From a virus: DNA of 64,000 bases. The stretch spans positions 1 through 64,000 of the IMG/VR virus record IMGVR_UViG_3300049856_000265. The stretch is one strand, 5' to 3'. Below are positions 7,601 to 15,954 of the stretch, one piece after another. The translations under genes and the position numbers were made by a program. The stretch's first letter is position 1, and each line of letters starts with the position of its first letter. The notes beneath the pieces were generated by a model, which saw nothing but the letters and a program-made list of their open reading frames with translations, searched no databases and had not been told where the DNA came from.

Positions 7601-10216
7601 ATGTCTAATAATAGTTTTCGAATAAAGAACTCAGCAGTACTAGTACCGGCTTCAAGCCCTACCCTTTCTGATCAGGGAGAATTAGCCTTTGATTCAGTTA
7701 CAGATACTATAAAAGTACGTAATTCAGCATCAACTGACACTCTTGCCCAAATCGCAGCTACTCAAACTTTTACTAATAAATCTATCAATGCGGCTACTAA
7801 TACAATCACTAATATTACAAATACTGAAGTTAGTGCATCGGCAGCTATCGCCTATTCAAAACTAGCACTATCCAATAGTATCGTAAATGCAGATATTAAT
7901 ACCTCAGCAGCTGTTGCTTATTCTAAACTAGCTTCAATGTCTACTGGCCAAATCCTTCTTGGTAATGCTGGTGTAGCTACAGCTACAACTCTCTCTGGAG
8001 ATATTACAGTTAATGCTACTGGCATAACTGCAATTGGAGCTGCTAAAGTTACTAATGCCATGCTAGCTGGCAGCATTGACGTTACTACTAAGGTTACTGG
8101 AATACTGCCTTTGGCTAATGGCGGCACTAACGCTTCGACTAAAGCTGGAGCTTTTGATTCTCTAAGTCCAATGACAACTCTCGGTGACACCATTTATGGT
8201 GGAGCTTCTGGAACTGGGACGCGTCTTCCTATCGGAACAACGAATCAAGTTTTGACCACAGTTGGAGGTATTCCTGCTTGGACTACTGTCAATTCTGGTG
8301 GCATTAACTACATCTCAGCTAATCCAAGTTCTGAAACTGATACTGCTGGATGGGCTACCTATGCCGACGCAGCTGGAAACATTCCAGTTGATGGTACTGG
8401 TGGTACTGCCACTGGTCTTACTTTTGCGCGTAGTACATCTTCTCCTCTTATTGGAACTGCATCTTTCTTGATGACTCAAGCTAATAGCACATCTCTTCAA
8501 GGTAAGGGAGTTAGCTACGATTTTACTATTGATTCAGCTTATAAAGCATCTGTTCTTAGTGTTCAATTTAACTATAATGCGTCTTCAACTTTCGTAGCAT
8601 CTAATGGTACTACAGCACCTCTTAATGACGGAACTACGACTACTAATGCTGGTAATTCTGATGTTGAAGTGTTCATATATGACATTACTAATGCTGTTCT
8701 TATTCCAGTATCTCCTCAAGTCATTACAGCTAACGGTGCTAATAACTTCGTATTTAAGGGCACATTTCAAACCGCTAGCAATTCTACTAGCTATCGTTTG
8801 ATTTTCCACGTAGCCACGGCTAATTCTAATGCAACAGGCTGGCAATTTAAGTTTGATGGCGTTTCAGTAGGTCCACAAGTCTCGGTAAGCGGCTCTGCTA
8901 TAACAGATTGGGTAGCTTATACTCCAACAGGGGCATGGACAGCAAATACGACATACACCGGGTATTACAGGCGCGTTGGAGACACTCTACAAACTTGGGT
9001 AAAGATTGCCCTAGCAGGCGCTCCAACTTCTGCAACCTTGTCCGTAAATCTTCCTTCTGGATTAACAATTGATACTACAAAATTTGATGCGGACACCGAT
9101 AACTACACTTTAGGTTTAGCTTATGCAAAATCGGCAGGAGCTGATTATCAGTCAAGCATTAGATACCAAACCTCTACAAGTGTGCAGCCGGTAAGCTGGT
9201 CTGTTTCTGGCGCTAGAGTTGGAAATGCTGCAATAACTCAAGCCGCACCGGCTACCTTTGCCAATGGTGATGAAATCCACATCGAGTATTCAGTTCCAGT
9301 TGCTGGATGGTCTTCAACTTCAGTAATGTCTAACGATACTGATACTAGAATCGTTTCAGCTCGATATACAGTAGGAGCTGCTCAAAATATCAACAGCAGT
9401 ACTACACCTTCTATTGTTAACTATAGTGCCCTTATTGAAGATACACATAGTGCGGTTACTACAGGAGCCTCTTGGAAATTTACAGTACCTATTGCTGGTG
9501 ATTATAAAGTAAATGCGGCTTTAGATTGGGGTGTTTACACTAATATAACAGCGGCGTCTTTTAACGTTTTTAAAAATGGTTCGCTTTTTGCTAGGTTACA
9601 AAATTTAGCTTCTTCGACTTTAGCTTCTCAACAAATGGGTGGCGGTTGTAAATTAACTGGATTAGTTGCTGGTGATACTATTGATGTTAGAGCTGCTCAA
9701 ACTGATAGCGGTTCAGCAACTCGGGCAATTGATACTGCTTCTACTCATGGATTTATTGAAATTGAACGACTTTCAGGTCCTGCGACTATTGCAGCAAGCG
9801 ATACGGTTGCTTGTAAATATACAGGAACAGCGAGCCCTACAATAACTACGGAAGCCATCATTAAGTACCAAACTCTTGATTATGATACCCATGGCGCATA
9901 TAGCGTTAGTACTGGTTTATTTACAGCTCCTATTAGTGGAAAATATCAAGTTACTGCACACGCTAGATTTAATAGTGCAAACTGGAGCGCTGCTCAGGCT
10001 GCAGTTCTTGGGGTTCAGTTTAATGGTGCTGCCGCAGCAAGTAATGCAATTGATGAACGCTACGGCGTTGGTGCTACTACAAACTTAGAGCCGTATGTTA
10101 TGAATACGTTTAATCTATTAGCTGGACAAACTTTAGCCATATCGGCATCGTCAGATGTATCATCAAGTCTTAGCTCTTCTAGAGCTTGGTTAACCATTAC
10201 TAGAGTAGGCAATTAA
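7601..10216 (+). CDS. Tail fibre / receptor-binding protein
   Basis: An 871-residue protein. The N-terminal 200 residues contain typical fibre repeats (SASAAIAYSKLA, TSAAVAYSKLA) and PLANGGTNAS, a hallmark of phage fibre shafts. Residues about 430-590 and 590-871 look like several beta-sandwich modules, some with C1q/TNF-like features (WKFTVPIAGDYKVNAAL; YSVSTGLFTAPISGKYQVTAHARF), which are common in carbohydrate-binding fibre heads. Ser, Thr and Ala are abundant and Cys rare. It is the largest fibre in the window and so the best host-range candidate. Confidence 0.88.
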   Translation: MSNNSFRIKNSAVLVPASSPTLSDQGELAFDSVTDTIKVRNSASTDTLAQIAATQTFTNKSINAATNTITNITNTEVSASAAIAYSKLALSNSIVNADINTSAAVAYSKLASMSTGQILLGNAGVATATTLSGDITVNATGITAIGAAKVTNAMLAGSIDVTTKVTGILPLANGGTNASTKAGAFDSLSPMTTLGDTIYGGASGTGTRLPIGTTNQVLTTVGGIPAWTTVNSGGINYISANPSSETDTAGWATYADAAGNIPVDGTGGTATGLTFARSTSSPLIGTASFLMTQANSTSLQGKGVSYDFTIDSAYKASVLSVQFNYNASSTFVASNGTTAPLNDGTTTTNAGNSDVEVFIYDITNAVLIPVSPQVITANGANNFVFKGTFQTASNSTSYRLIFHVATANSNATGWQFKFDGVSVGPQVSVSGSAITDWVAYTPTGAWTANTTYTGYYRRVGDTLQTWVKIALAGAPTSATLSVNLPSGLTIDTTKFDADTDNYTLGLAYAKSAGADYQSSIRYQTSTSVQPVSWSVSGARVGNAAITQAAPATFANGDEIHIEYSVPVAGWSSTSVMSNDTDTRIVSARYTVGAAQNINSSTTPSIVNYSALIEDTHSAVTTGASWKFTVPIAGDYKVNAALDWGVYTNITAASFNVFKNGSLFARLQNLASSTLASQQMGGGCKLTGLVAGDTIDVRAAQTDSGSATRAIDTASTHGFIEIERLSGPATIAASDTVACKYTGTASPTITTEAIIKYQTLDYDTHGAYSVSTGLFTAPISGKYQVTAHARFNSANWSAAQAAVLGVQFNGAAAASNAIDERYGVGATTNLEPYVMNTFNLLAGQTLAISASSDVSSSLSSSRAWLTITRVGN

Positions 10217-10218
10217 TC

Positions 10219-10653
10219 ATGGATTTTAGCCAACTCAAGAACTATATCCAAGCTCGATATAAAGATGCTGGAGACTATTCTGACAAATTAGATGCTGATA
10301 CTAATCAGCAAATGTCAAATATCTACCAAAAGCTAGGAGCTACCCCAGAAGAGGCTGGTCAAAGAATTGCAGAAACCAATGATTTAGCTCAAAAAGGTGG
10401 TATGACCATGGGAGCAATTAATCCCGTAGGCTTGGCTGCACCTATTGAAGCTGCCGCTGCCGAAGCCGCCCCTGGCGCATTCCAAAAGATTAGGCAACTA
10501 TTTCAAAGTCCTGAAGCTGCCGGAAGGGCTCGAGCTAAAGCAGGAATGTCTGCAGCTGATCCTGTAGCTCAACGACTGCTAGCTCAAGAGCTTTCAACTG
10601 GATTACAAAAAACTAAAGTACCGACTAATTTCGGTAAGATTATCTATAAGTAA
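10219..10653 (+). CDS. Hypothetical virion-region protein
   Basis: A 144-residue, Ala/Gln-rich helical protein starting two bases after the fibre stop. No family is recognised. The composition resembles the ejection-type proteins downstream. Confidence 0.55.
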   Translation: MDFSQLKNYIQARYKDAGDYSDKLDADTNQQMSNIYQKLGATPEEAGQRIAETNDLAQKGGMTMGAINPVGLAAPIEAAAAEAAPGAFQKIRQLFQSPEAAGRARAKAGMSAADPVAQRLLAQELSTGLQKTKVPTNFGKIIYK

Positions 10654-10663
10654 GGGAGATATT

Positions 10664-10867
10664 GTGCCTAGCATTTCAAAAAGTCAGTTCCGCTTCATGC
10701 AAATGATGGCGCATAATCCAAAGATTGCTAAAGAGCATGGCATGAAGCCCACTGCGGCGAAAGAGTACGTAAGCGAGAATAAGGGCAGCGAAGCCTATAG
10801 TGAATTGCCTGAAAAGGCTTCTAAATTTAATAAACTCAAAAGCTATTTGAGCAAAAAGGGCAAATAA
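10664..10867 (+). CDS. Small basic phage protein
   Basis: A 67-residue protein read from GTG after a GGGAG ribosome-binding site. The pattern KSQFRFMQMMAHNPKIAKEHG...AKEYV resembles a small basic protein seen in many phage structural regions; its function is unknown. It overlaps or abuts both neighbours. Confidence 0.6.
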   Translation: MPSISKSQFRFMQMMAHNPKIAKEHGMKPTAAKEYVSENKGSEAYSELPEKASKFNKLKSYLSKKGK

Positions 10868-11131
10868 ATGTCTATAAGCGATTTCGACTCACCTCAGATT
10901 ATCCAGAAAGTATATGATAATTCTGGGCAAGCTTTAAAAGTTAAAGGTATAGGCGCTACCTTAGTAACTGAATCTTATGATTACATTGCGCTTACTAATA
11001 GTGTAATAAGTGGAACTACGGTTCCTGTTACGATTGTGTATAAAACGGGCGGTGCTTCTGGTACTGTTGTAGCAACTCTTACTCTAACTTATGATGGAAG
11101 TGCAAATCTTCTAACGGTAACAAAGGTATAA
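10868..11131 (+). CDS. Hypothetical small beta-rich protein
   Basis: An 87-residue protein with alternating Val/Thr/Tyr stretches (TVPVTIVYKTGG, VVATLTLTYDG) suggesting a single beta-sandwich. It has the size of a capsid or tail decoration protein, but nothing proves that. The ATG overlaps the previous stop (AAATAAATG). Confidence 0.55.
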   Translation: MSISDFDSPQIIQKVYDNSGQALKVKGIGATLVTESYDYIALTNSVISGTTVPVTIVYKTGGASGTVVATLTLTYDGSANLLTVTKV

Positions 11132-11132
11132 G

Positions 11133-11771
11133 ATGGGTTTAGAACGACAATACCTTTATCCAGTAGATGAGACTGCGACTGTTCGCAAGACTCAATGGAT
11201 TTGCGTTTGTCCAAGTTGTCAATGTGAACGCCTTATTTCATATGCTCAAAAATGGAACATTGAAACAGGTAAGAATACATATAAGTGTAAGGATTGTTCG
11301 GAAGCGCCCAACGGGGTCCCTCCAAAACCTACCTTAGAAACTCAAAAAAAGGCTACAGCAGCCCGAGTTGGTATAAAAAGACCTAAATCTATAGAAAATT
11401 GTAAATATCGTTATCTTTTTAATTCTGAAAGCTATAGTTCTGATATTTCTAAAATAAAACAAAGAATTGCTAAACTTGGTAAAGTTGGTGAATTAGCAAA
11501 TAATTGGCAAGGTGGTAAAGTTAAAGAGCGACAACTTGCAACAGGCCGTGATGACTATAAACAATTACGAAAATTTGTATTTGAACGAGATTCTTATTCT
11601 TGTCAAATATGTAATAAGTACAGTGGAAAATTAGAAATGGATCATATTAAAGAATGGTGCAATTATCCAGAGCTTCGATATGAAGCGACTAATTGTAGAA
11701 CTTTATGTCATGATTGTCATAAAAAAACAGACAATTATGCTTCAAAAGCTCTTAAGAATAGGAAGAGCTAG
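11133..11771 (+). CDS. HNH homing endonuclease (freestanding)
   Basis: A 212-residue protein. The N-terminal zinc-finger-like part has CVCPSCQCE and CKDC. The HNH part near the C-terminus is RDSYSCQICNKYSGKLEMDHIKEW ... NCRTLCHDCHKK, with two CxxC pairs and the DH core. It is inserted between a small virion gene and a tail fibre, with only one or zero bases to each side. It is more AT-rich than its neighbours, fitting mobile origin. Confidence 0.88.
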   Translation: MGLERQYLYPVDETATVRKTQWICVCPSCQCERLISYAQKWNIETGKNTYKCKDCSEAPNGVPPKPTLETQKKATAARVGIKRPKSIENCKYRYLFNSESYSSDISKIKQRIAKLGKVGELANNWQGGKVKERQLATGRDDYKQLRKFVFERDSYSCQICNKYSGKLEMDHIKEWCNYPELRYEATNCRTLCHDCHKKTDNYASKALKNRKS

Positions 11772-13394
11772 ATGGCCAAACTTGTCTTTAATCCATTTAC
11801 TTCCCAGCTCGACTATACAGGTGCTGGCAGTTCTTACACTGCCGACGGCCAAGGTATTGAGCTGACTGGGACTATATTTAGTCTTGAATTAGATAGTACA
11901 ACTTTATCCAAAAGCGCTACAGGACTTAAGGTAGCGACAGGCGGTATTACTAACAATGAAGTGGCAGTAGCTGCCGCAATTGATTTTAGTAAACTAAACT
12001 CCTTAGCTGTAGATTCTTCTCTTATTCCTGATTCGGATGGTCCTCGTAGCTTAGGATCTACCTCTAACCGATGGGGTGCAACCTTCGTCACTGAATTAGA
12101 CGACACTACAGGTGCTCCAGTACTGATAGTACCAAATAGAACTTTAAATAGTTCGAACGGATTTACTTCAGTTGATTTTCAAGGACGCCTACTTTTTGCT
12201 TCCGATCCAGGTGAAGAAGGAGATATCCAAGCTCTTTCCGCTAATTACCAAAGTAGAGTATTATATGCTCCAGGATCAACTGCAATGCTTAGTTGGGGTG
12301 GTACGGATATAAGTGCCAACTCTCATAAAATAACAGATCTTGCAGCTCCTACCGTTAATGGTGATGCTTTACGATTTGACCAACTAGGTGCCAATAACGG
12401 AATAGCAACTCTAGACGGTGGCGGTAAAATTCCAACAGGTCAACTTCCTTCATCAGTAATGACTTATGAAGGTATTTGGAATGCTTCAACTAACACTCCT
12501 ACGTTAGTTGACGGTACCGGCGATGCCGGTATGGTATATCTTGTAACTGTTGCCGGAACGCAAGATTTAGGTTCTGGATCTCAGACTTTTGCAATAGGTG
12601 ATTGGGTTGTAGCTAATTCTAGCGTAGTTTGGCAGAAATCTATTAATTCTAATGCAGTAGTGTCTGTGAATAGTCAAACGGGCGTAGTTACTATAAATGC
12701 CATCAATCAATTGACTGGCGATGTTACTACTTCCGCAGCTTCTGGATCTGAGTCTAAGGCTACTACTATTGCTGCTGGCGTAGTTTCAGCTACTAAACTT
12801 GGAACAGTTACCGATGGCGTAACTCTTGACCAAGGTGGCGCAGGCTCTACTCTTGAGATTAAAACAGGCGGCATATCAAATACTCAAGTCAACGCCTCTG
12901 CAGCTATAACTCTTACTAAACTAGCAGCTACAACGGCTAGCCGGGCTTTAGTTTCAGATGGCTCAGGTTTCATTTCTCCATCAGCTGTCACTTCTACTGA
13001 ACTTGGATACGTCTCAGGTGTAACTTCAGCTATCCAAACTCAAATTAATAATCTAATATCAACTGGAGACCTTAATCAAACCAGTTTTAGCGCAGTTAAT
13101 AATCAAGCAGCAGCGGCTAACGTTACTGGACTAGCCTTTGCTAATGCTTCAGTACGTTCTTTTGAAGCTCAAGTAAGCGTGACAATACTAGCCACGGGTA
13201 ATTTATATGAAGTATTTACATTAAGAGGCATCCAAAAAGACGCGTCATGGGATCTAGCCCAAACTTCAAATGGAGACACTTCAGGTATAGTGTTTACTAT
13301 TACTTCAGCTGGTCAAGTTCAGTACACTTCAACTAACGTTTCCGGATTTACTTCAAATACCATGAAGTTTAGAGCAAAGGTATTGAGCGTATAA
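11772..13394 (+). CDS. Tail fibre protein
   Basis: A 540-residue protein. It starts with AKLVFNPFTSQLDYTG, a usual phage fibre N-terminus, then fibre repeats (NNEVAVAAAIDFSKLNSL). A middle domain contains LDGGGKIPTGQLPSSVMTYEGIWNAST, frequent in fibre and sheath-like proteins. Residues about 435-540 repeat the module of the 7100 gene (VNNQAAAANVT ... AGQVQYTSTNV ... KFRAKVLSV). A shared head module on different shafts suggests exchange of receptor-binding parts. Confidence 0.85.
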   Translation: MAKLVFNPFTSQLDYTGAGSSYTADGQGIELTGTIFSLELDSTTLSKSATGLKVATGGITNNEVAVAAAIDFSKLNSLAVDSSLIPDSDGPRSLGSTSNRWGATFVTELDDTTGAPVLIVPNRTLNSSNGFTSVDFQGRLLFASDPGEEGDIQALSANYQSRVLYAPGSTAMLSWGGTDISANSHKITDLAAPTVNGDALRFDQLGANNGIATLDGGGKIPTGQLPSSVMTYEGIWNASTNTPTLVDGTGDAGMVYLVTVAGTQDLGSGSQTFAIGDWVVANSSVVWQKSINSNAVVSVNSQTGVVTINAINQLTGDVTTSAASGSESKATTIAAGVVSATKLGTVTDGVTLDQGGAGSTLEIKTGGISNTQVNASAAITLTKLAATTASRALVSDGSGFISPSAVTSTELGYVSGVTSAIQTQINNLISTGDLNQTSFSAVNNQAAAANVTGLAFANASVRSFEAQVSVTILATGNLYEVFTLRGIQKDASWDLAQTSNGDTSGIVFTITSAGQVQYTSTNVSGFTSNTMKFRAKVLSV

Positions 13395-13395
13395 T

Positions 13396-13686
13396 ATGAA
13401 CATTTTGGATAAAGCTAAAGAACTAATTAAAAAACTAAATGAGCAAGGAGTTCCTTTGCCCATGGTTCGAGTTAACGGTGCGCCCACGCTGACGGGCACT
13501 CTAGTAGTCCTTAGTTTTACGACTGCATTGCTAGGTCAATTGGGAAAACTGGCCCATTTCTTTGGAAATGTAGACCTGGCCAATTCCAACTATCTCTTCG
13601 GTATTGCGCTAAGCGCCTACCTAGGCCGTAAAATGATGGGTTCAAAAGACTCAGTTACTATTGAAAAAGACGAGGATAAAAAATGA
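13396..13686 (+). CDS. Small membrane protein, holin candidate
   Basis: A 96-residue protein with a hydrophobic stretch at about residues 32-50 (TGTLVVLSFTTALLGQLG) and another at about 65-78, and a charged C-terminal tail (SKDSVTIEKDEDKK). Two membrane passes with a charged tail fit a holin, but a virion membrane protein is equally possible given the location among tail genes. Confidence 0.5.
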   Translation: MNILDKAKELIKKLNEQGVPLPMVRVNGAPTLTGTLVVLSFTTALLGQLGKLAHFFGNVDLANSNYLFGIALSAYLGRKMMGSKDSVTIEKDEDKK

Positions 13687-14171
13687 GCGCTAATCCAAAC
13701 ATTTCTGATCTAGACTTTACACAAGCGCTAAAACGCTGTGTAGACTCAACTGACGATACTTTGCGCGTCGAACTATCTTCGGCTACCGGAATGGACGTTG
13801 AACTTAGTGCAGCTGATGGCGATACTATTTCAGCTCTATCCCTTAATTATAGCGGTACTGGAACTGTAACTAGCTCTAATGTGGCTACTGACGTAGTAGT
13901 TGCTGCTATGGACGTTTCTACGACTAAACAGCTTCAGCTCTTTGCAGATGTTGGTGCTGGAGTAACTGGGATAGCTACTTTGAAGATCCAAATCAGTCCT
14001 TCAGCTTCTGCTAACGTCTGGATTGATTCTGGAGTGACTTTAGCTGTTACTGGAGCTTCAAATCTTAAATCTACTCAAGTATCTGATATTGCTATGCGCG
14101 CCCGCGTAGTAGTAGTTTCTAATACTATTAGTGCCGGAACTGGCAGTCTTTACCTTATCGCGAGAAGCTAA
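13683..14171 (+). CDS. Hypothetical beta-rich virion protein
   Basis: A 162-residue protein overlapping the previous gene by ATGA. It is rich in Ser, Thr, Ala and Val with alternating hydrophobics, and looks like a phage decoration or neck protein. No named family is recognised. Confidence 0.6.
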   Translation: MSANPNISDLDFTQALKRCVDSTDDTLRVELSSATGMDVELSAADGDTISALSLNYSGTGTVTSSNVATDVVVAAMDVSTTKQLQLFADVGAGVTGIATLKIQISPSASANVWIDSGVTLAVTGASNLKSTQVSDIAMRARVVVVSNTISAGTGSLYLIARS

Positions 14172-14578
14172 TGGGTAGAATGACACTAAGCTCTAAAAAG
14201 CTCCCAGTTGAAGATCAGATCGAGGTGGCTCAAGAGCCTACCTTGGAGATTGTCGTTCAACCTGAGCCTACTGAGCGCGTTATAGAGGTTATTAAAGAGG
14301 TACGAATCGAGGTACCCGTAGAAGTGCGCGTAGAAGTCCCAGTTGAGCGTATTGTTGAAGTTATTAAAGAAGTACCTACGACTATTTTTGTAGACCGAGT
14401 AGTCGAAAAGCAAGTAGAAGTACTAGTTGAAGTACCAGTAATCCAAGTTCAAGAAGTCGAAAAGATTGTAAGAATTCCAGTGATCGAAGTACGAAAAGTC
14501 ACTCCTCAATGGATTCGATGGGTTACCTTAATCGCAGTAGTTGAGGCCCTAATTATAGGGCTTTTGGCAAACAAATAA
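14171..14578 (+). CDS. VEVP-repeat protein with C-terminal membrane anchor
   Basis: A 135-residue protein. Residues about 25-110 are a degenerate repeat built on (V/I)EV(P/I) and EVIKEV units (EVRIEVPVEVRVEVPVERIV). A single membrane segment follows at about 116-133 (WVTLIAVVEALIIGLLANK). The repeat alternates acidic and branched residues and could form an extended fibre or stalk held in the membrane. It overlaps the previous stop by one base. Function is unknown. Confidence 0.65.
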   Translation: MGRMTLSSKKLPVEDQIEVAQEPTLEIVVQPEPTERVIEVIKEVRIEVPVEVRVEVPVERIVEVIKEVPTTIFVDRVVEKQVEVLVEVPVIQVQEVEKIVRIPVIEVRKVTPQWIRWVTLIAVVEALIIGLLANK

Positions 14579-14589
14579 GTAAGTATAGA
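14570..14589 (+). promoter_or_regulatory. AACAAATA motif variant over a stop codon
   Basis: AACAAATAAGTAAGTATAG covers the last Asn-Lys codons and stop of the preceding gene and lies about 20 bases before the next start. It may begin the transcript for the adaptor and nozzle genes. Confidence 0.4.
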
Positions 14590-14606
14590 TATTTAAGGGG
14601 ATAAGA

Positions 14607-14972
14607 ATGAAAGATATGAAAGAATCAACCAGCTCTAAAGTTAAGATGGACTTGCTTCAGCACCTTCGCAAAATGGCGATGCAAATGATCAACGATGGTC
14701 ATGGTGATGGCGAAGTTCCTGGACACATGGAAAGTGTACAAGTAGCTGCTAAAGATAAAGCAGGCTTGGCTGAAGGTTTGGATAAAGCTAAAGAAATCGT
14801 AGGCCGCGATGCTCACGGTTCTTTGAGCAAGATTCCTGGCGTTGAAGGCGTTAATGATGAAATGGCTTCTGAACCAGATGACGCTTTGGAAGAGACTTCT
14901 GAAGAAGATCCAGCCGCTCTTAAAGCTGAAATTGAAAAACTGAAAGCTGAACTCGCTAAGCACGGCAAATAG
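14607..14972 (+). CDS. Hypothetical acidic helical protein
   Basis: A 121-residue protein with a basic N-terminus and an acidic C-terminus ending in a coiled-coil heptad run (AALKAEIEKLKAELAKHGK). AAGGGG lies upstream of the ATG. It is encoded just before the adaptor; a structural or assembly role is possible. Confidence 0.6.
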   Translation: MKDMKESTSSKVKMDLLQHLRKMAMQMINDGHGDGEVPGHMESVQVAAKDKAGLAEGLDKAKEIVGRDAHGSLSKIPGVEGVNDEMASEPDDALEETSEEDPAALKAEIEKLKAELAKHGK

Positions 14973-14998
14973 TTTAGTCTTTAAGAAAGGACTACTAT

Positions 14999-15946
14999 AT
15001 GGCTAAGTTGGCAATGAATAGCTCCGATCTCTTGGCATCGATCAAGAGTCGTGCATTAGTACCTACTTCGCAAATTACTTTTTCAGATGAAGATCTGTTA
15101 AACTTTGCGACAGAAGAAGTTAGCTTAAAGCTAGTGCCTTCTATTCTCGCAGTTCGAGAAGAGTTCTACGTTACTGAGGAAGTACAAAATTTAGTCGATA
15201 ATCAATCAAACTATAAGATCCCCTATAGATCAATTGGTAATCGAGTACGCTTTGTATATATCAATCAGTCTGGAACTCAAGCTCAACCTTTAGCCCAACT
15301 TCCTATCGAAGATATTATTGAATATCAAGAAGATAACTTTTCCTATCAAAATGCTGGATTTTATCTTCAAAATGATGAAATAGTCATCATGCCGCCCATT
15401 ACTGCTTCGGCTAATGGGACTATTGTCTTTAAATACTATCTTAAGCCTAATGCCGTTGTACTTTTAAGTCGCGGCGCTAAGATTACAGCCATCAATACCA
15501 CAACTGGTGAAATTTCAGTTGAAACTGTTCCATCTAACATCTCAGTCAATTCTGAAGTAGACTTTATAGGCAGTACTGGTAATTTTAAGACCAAGGCTTT
15601 TGACATTATAGCTTCTGGAGTCAGTTCGATATCCAAAATTATCATGGTAAGTCCTGGCGACATCCCTACTAATCTATCAGTAGGTGATTATATCTGTACG
15701 GCTGGGGAAACTGTTATTCCTCAAGTTCCAGCTGAACTTCAAGTAATGCTTGCTCAAGCTGTTGCTTGCCGCGTTCTTGAAGCCTTGGACGATACTGTAG
15801 GCCTTCAAAATGCTAATGCTAAGCTTGCTGAAATGGAAGCTAAACTTTTGAATGTGATCTCGTCAAGGATAGAAGCCCCAGGTCGCAAAATAACTAATCG
15901 AAATTCGTTTTTAAGAAATAGACGCTATAACCGTCAACGTTACTAA
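14999..15946 (+). CDS. Head-tail adaptor (tail tubular protein A-like)
   Basis: A 315-residue protein. Position directly before a 1200-residue nozzle-like protein, and overall plan (helical N-terminus, beta-rich centre, helical part with QVPAELQVMLAQAVACRVLEALDD, basic Arg/Asn-rich C-terminus ending NRRYNRQRY), match the dodecameric adaptors that sit under the portal in podoviruses. AAGAAAGGA precedes the ATG. The call is by context and pattern. Confidence 0.7.
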   Translation: MAKLAMNSSDLLASIKSRALVPTSQITFSDEDLLNFATEEVSLKLVPSILAVREEFYVTEEVQNLVDNQSNYKIPYRSIGNRVRFVYINQSGTQAQPLAQLPIEDIIEYQEDNFSYQNAGFYLQNDEIVIMPPITASANGTIVFKYYLKPNAVVLLSRGAKITAINTTTGEISVETVPSNISVNSEVDFIGSTGNFKTKAFDIIASGVSSISKIIMVSPGDIPTNLSVGDYICTAGETVIPQVPAELQVMLAQAVACRVLEALDDTVGLQNANAKLAEMEAKLLNVISSRIEAPGRKITNRNSFLRNRRYNRQRY

Positions 15947-15954
15947 GGAGTCCC

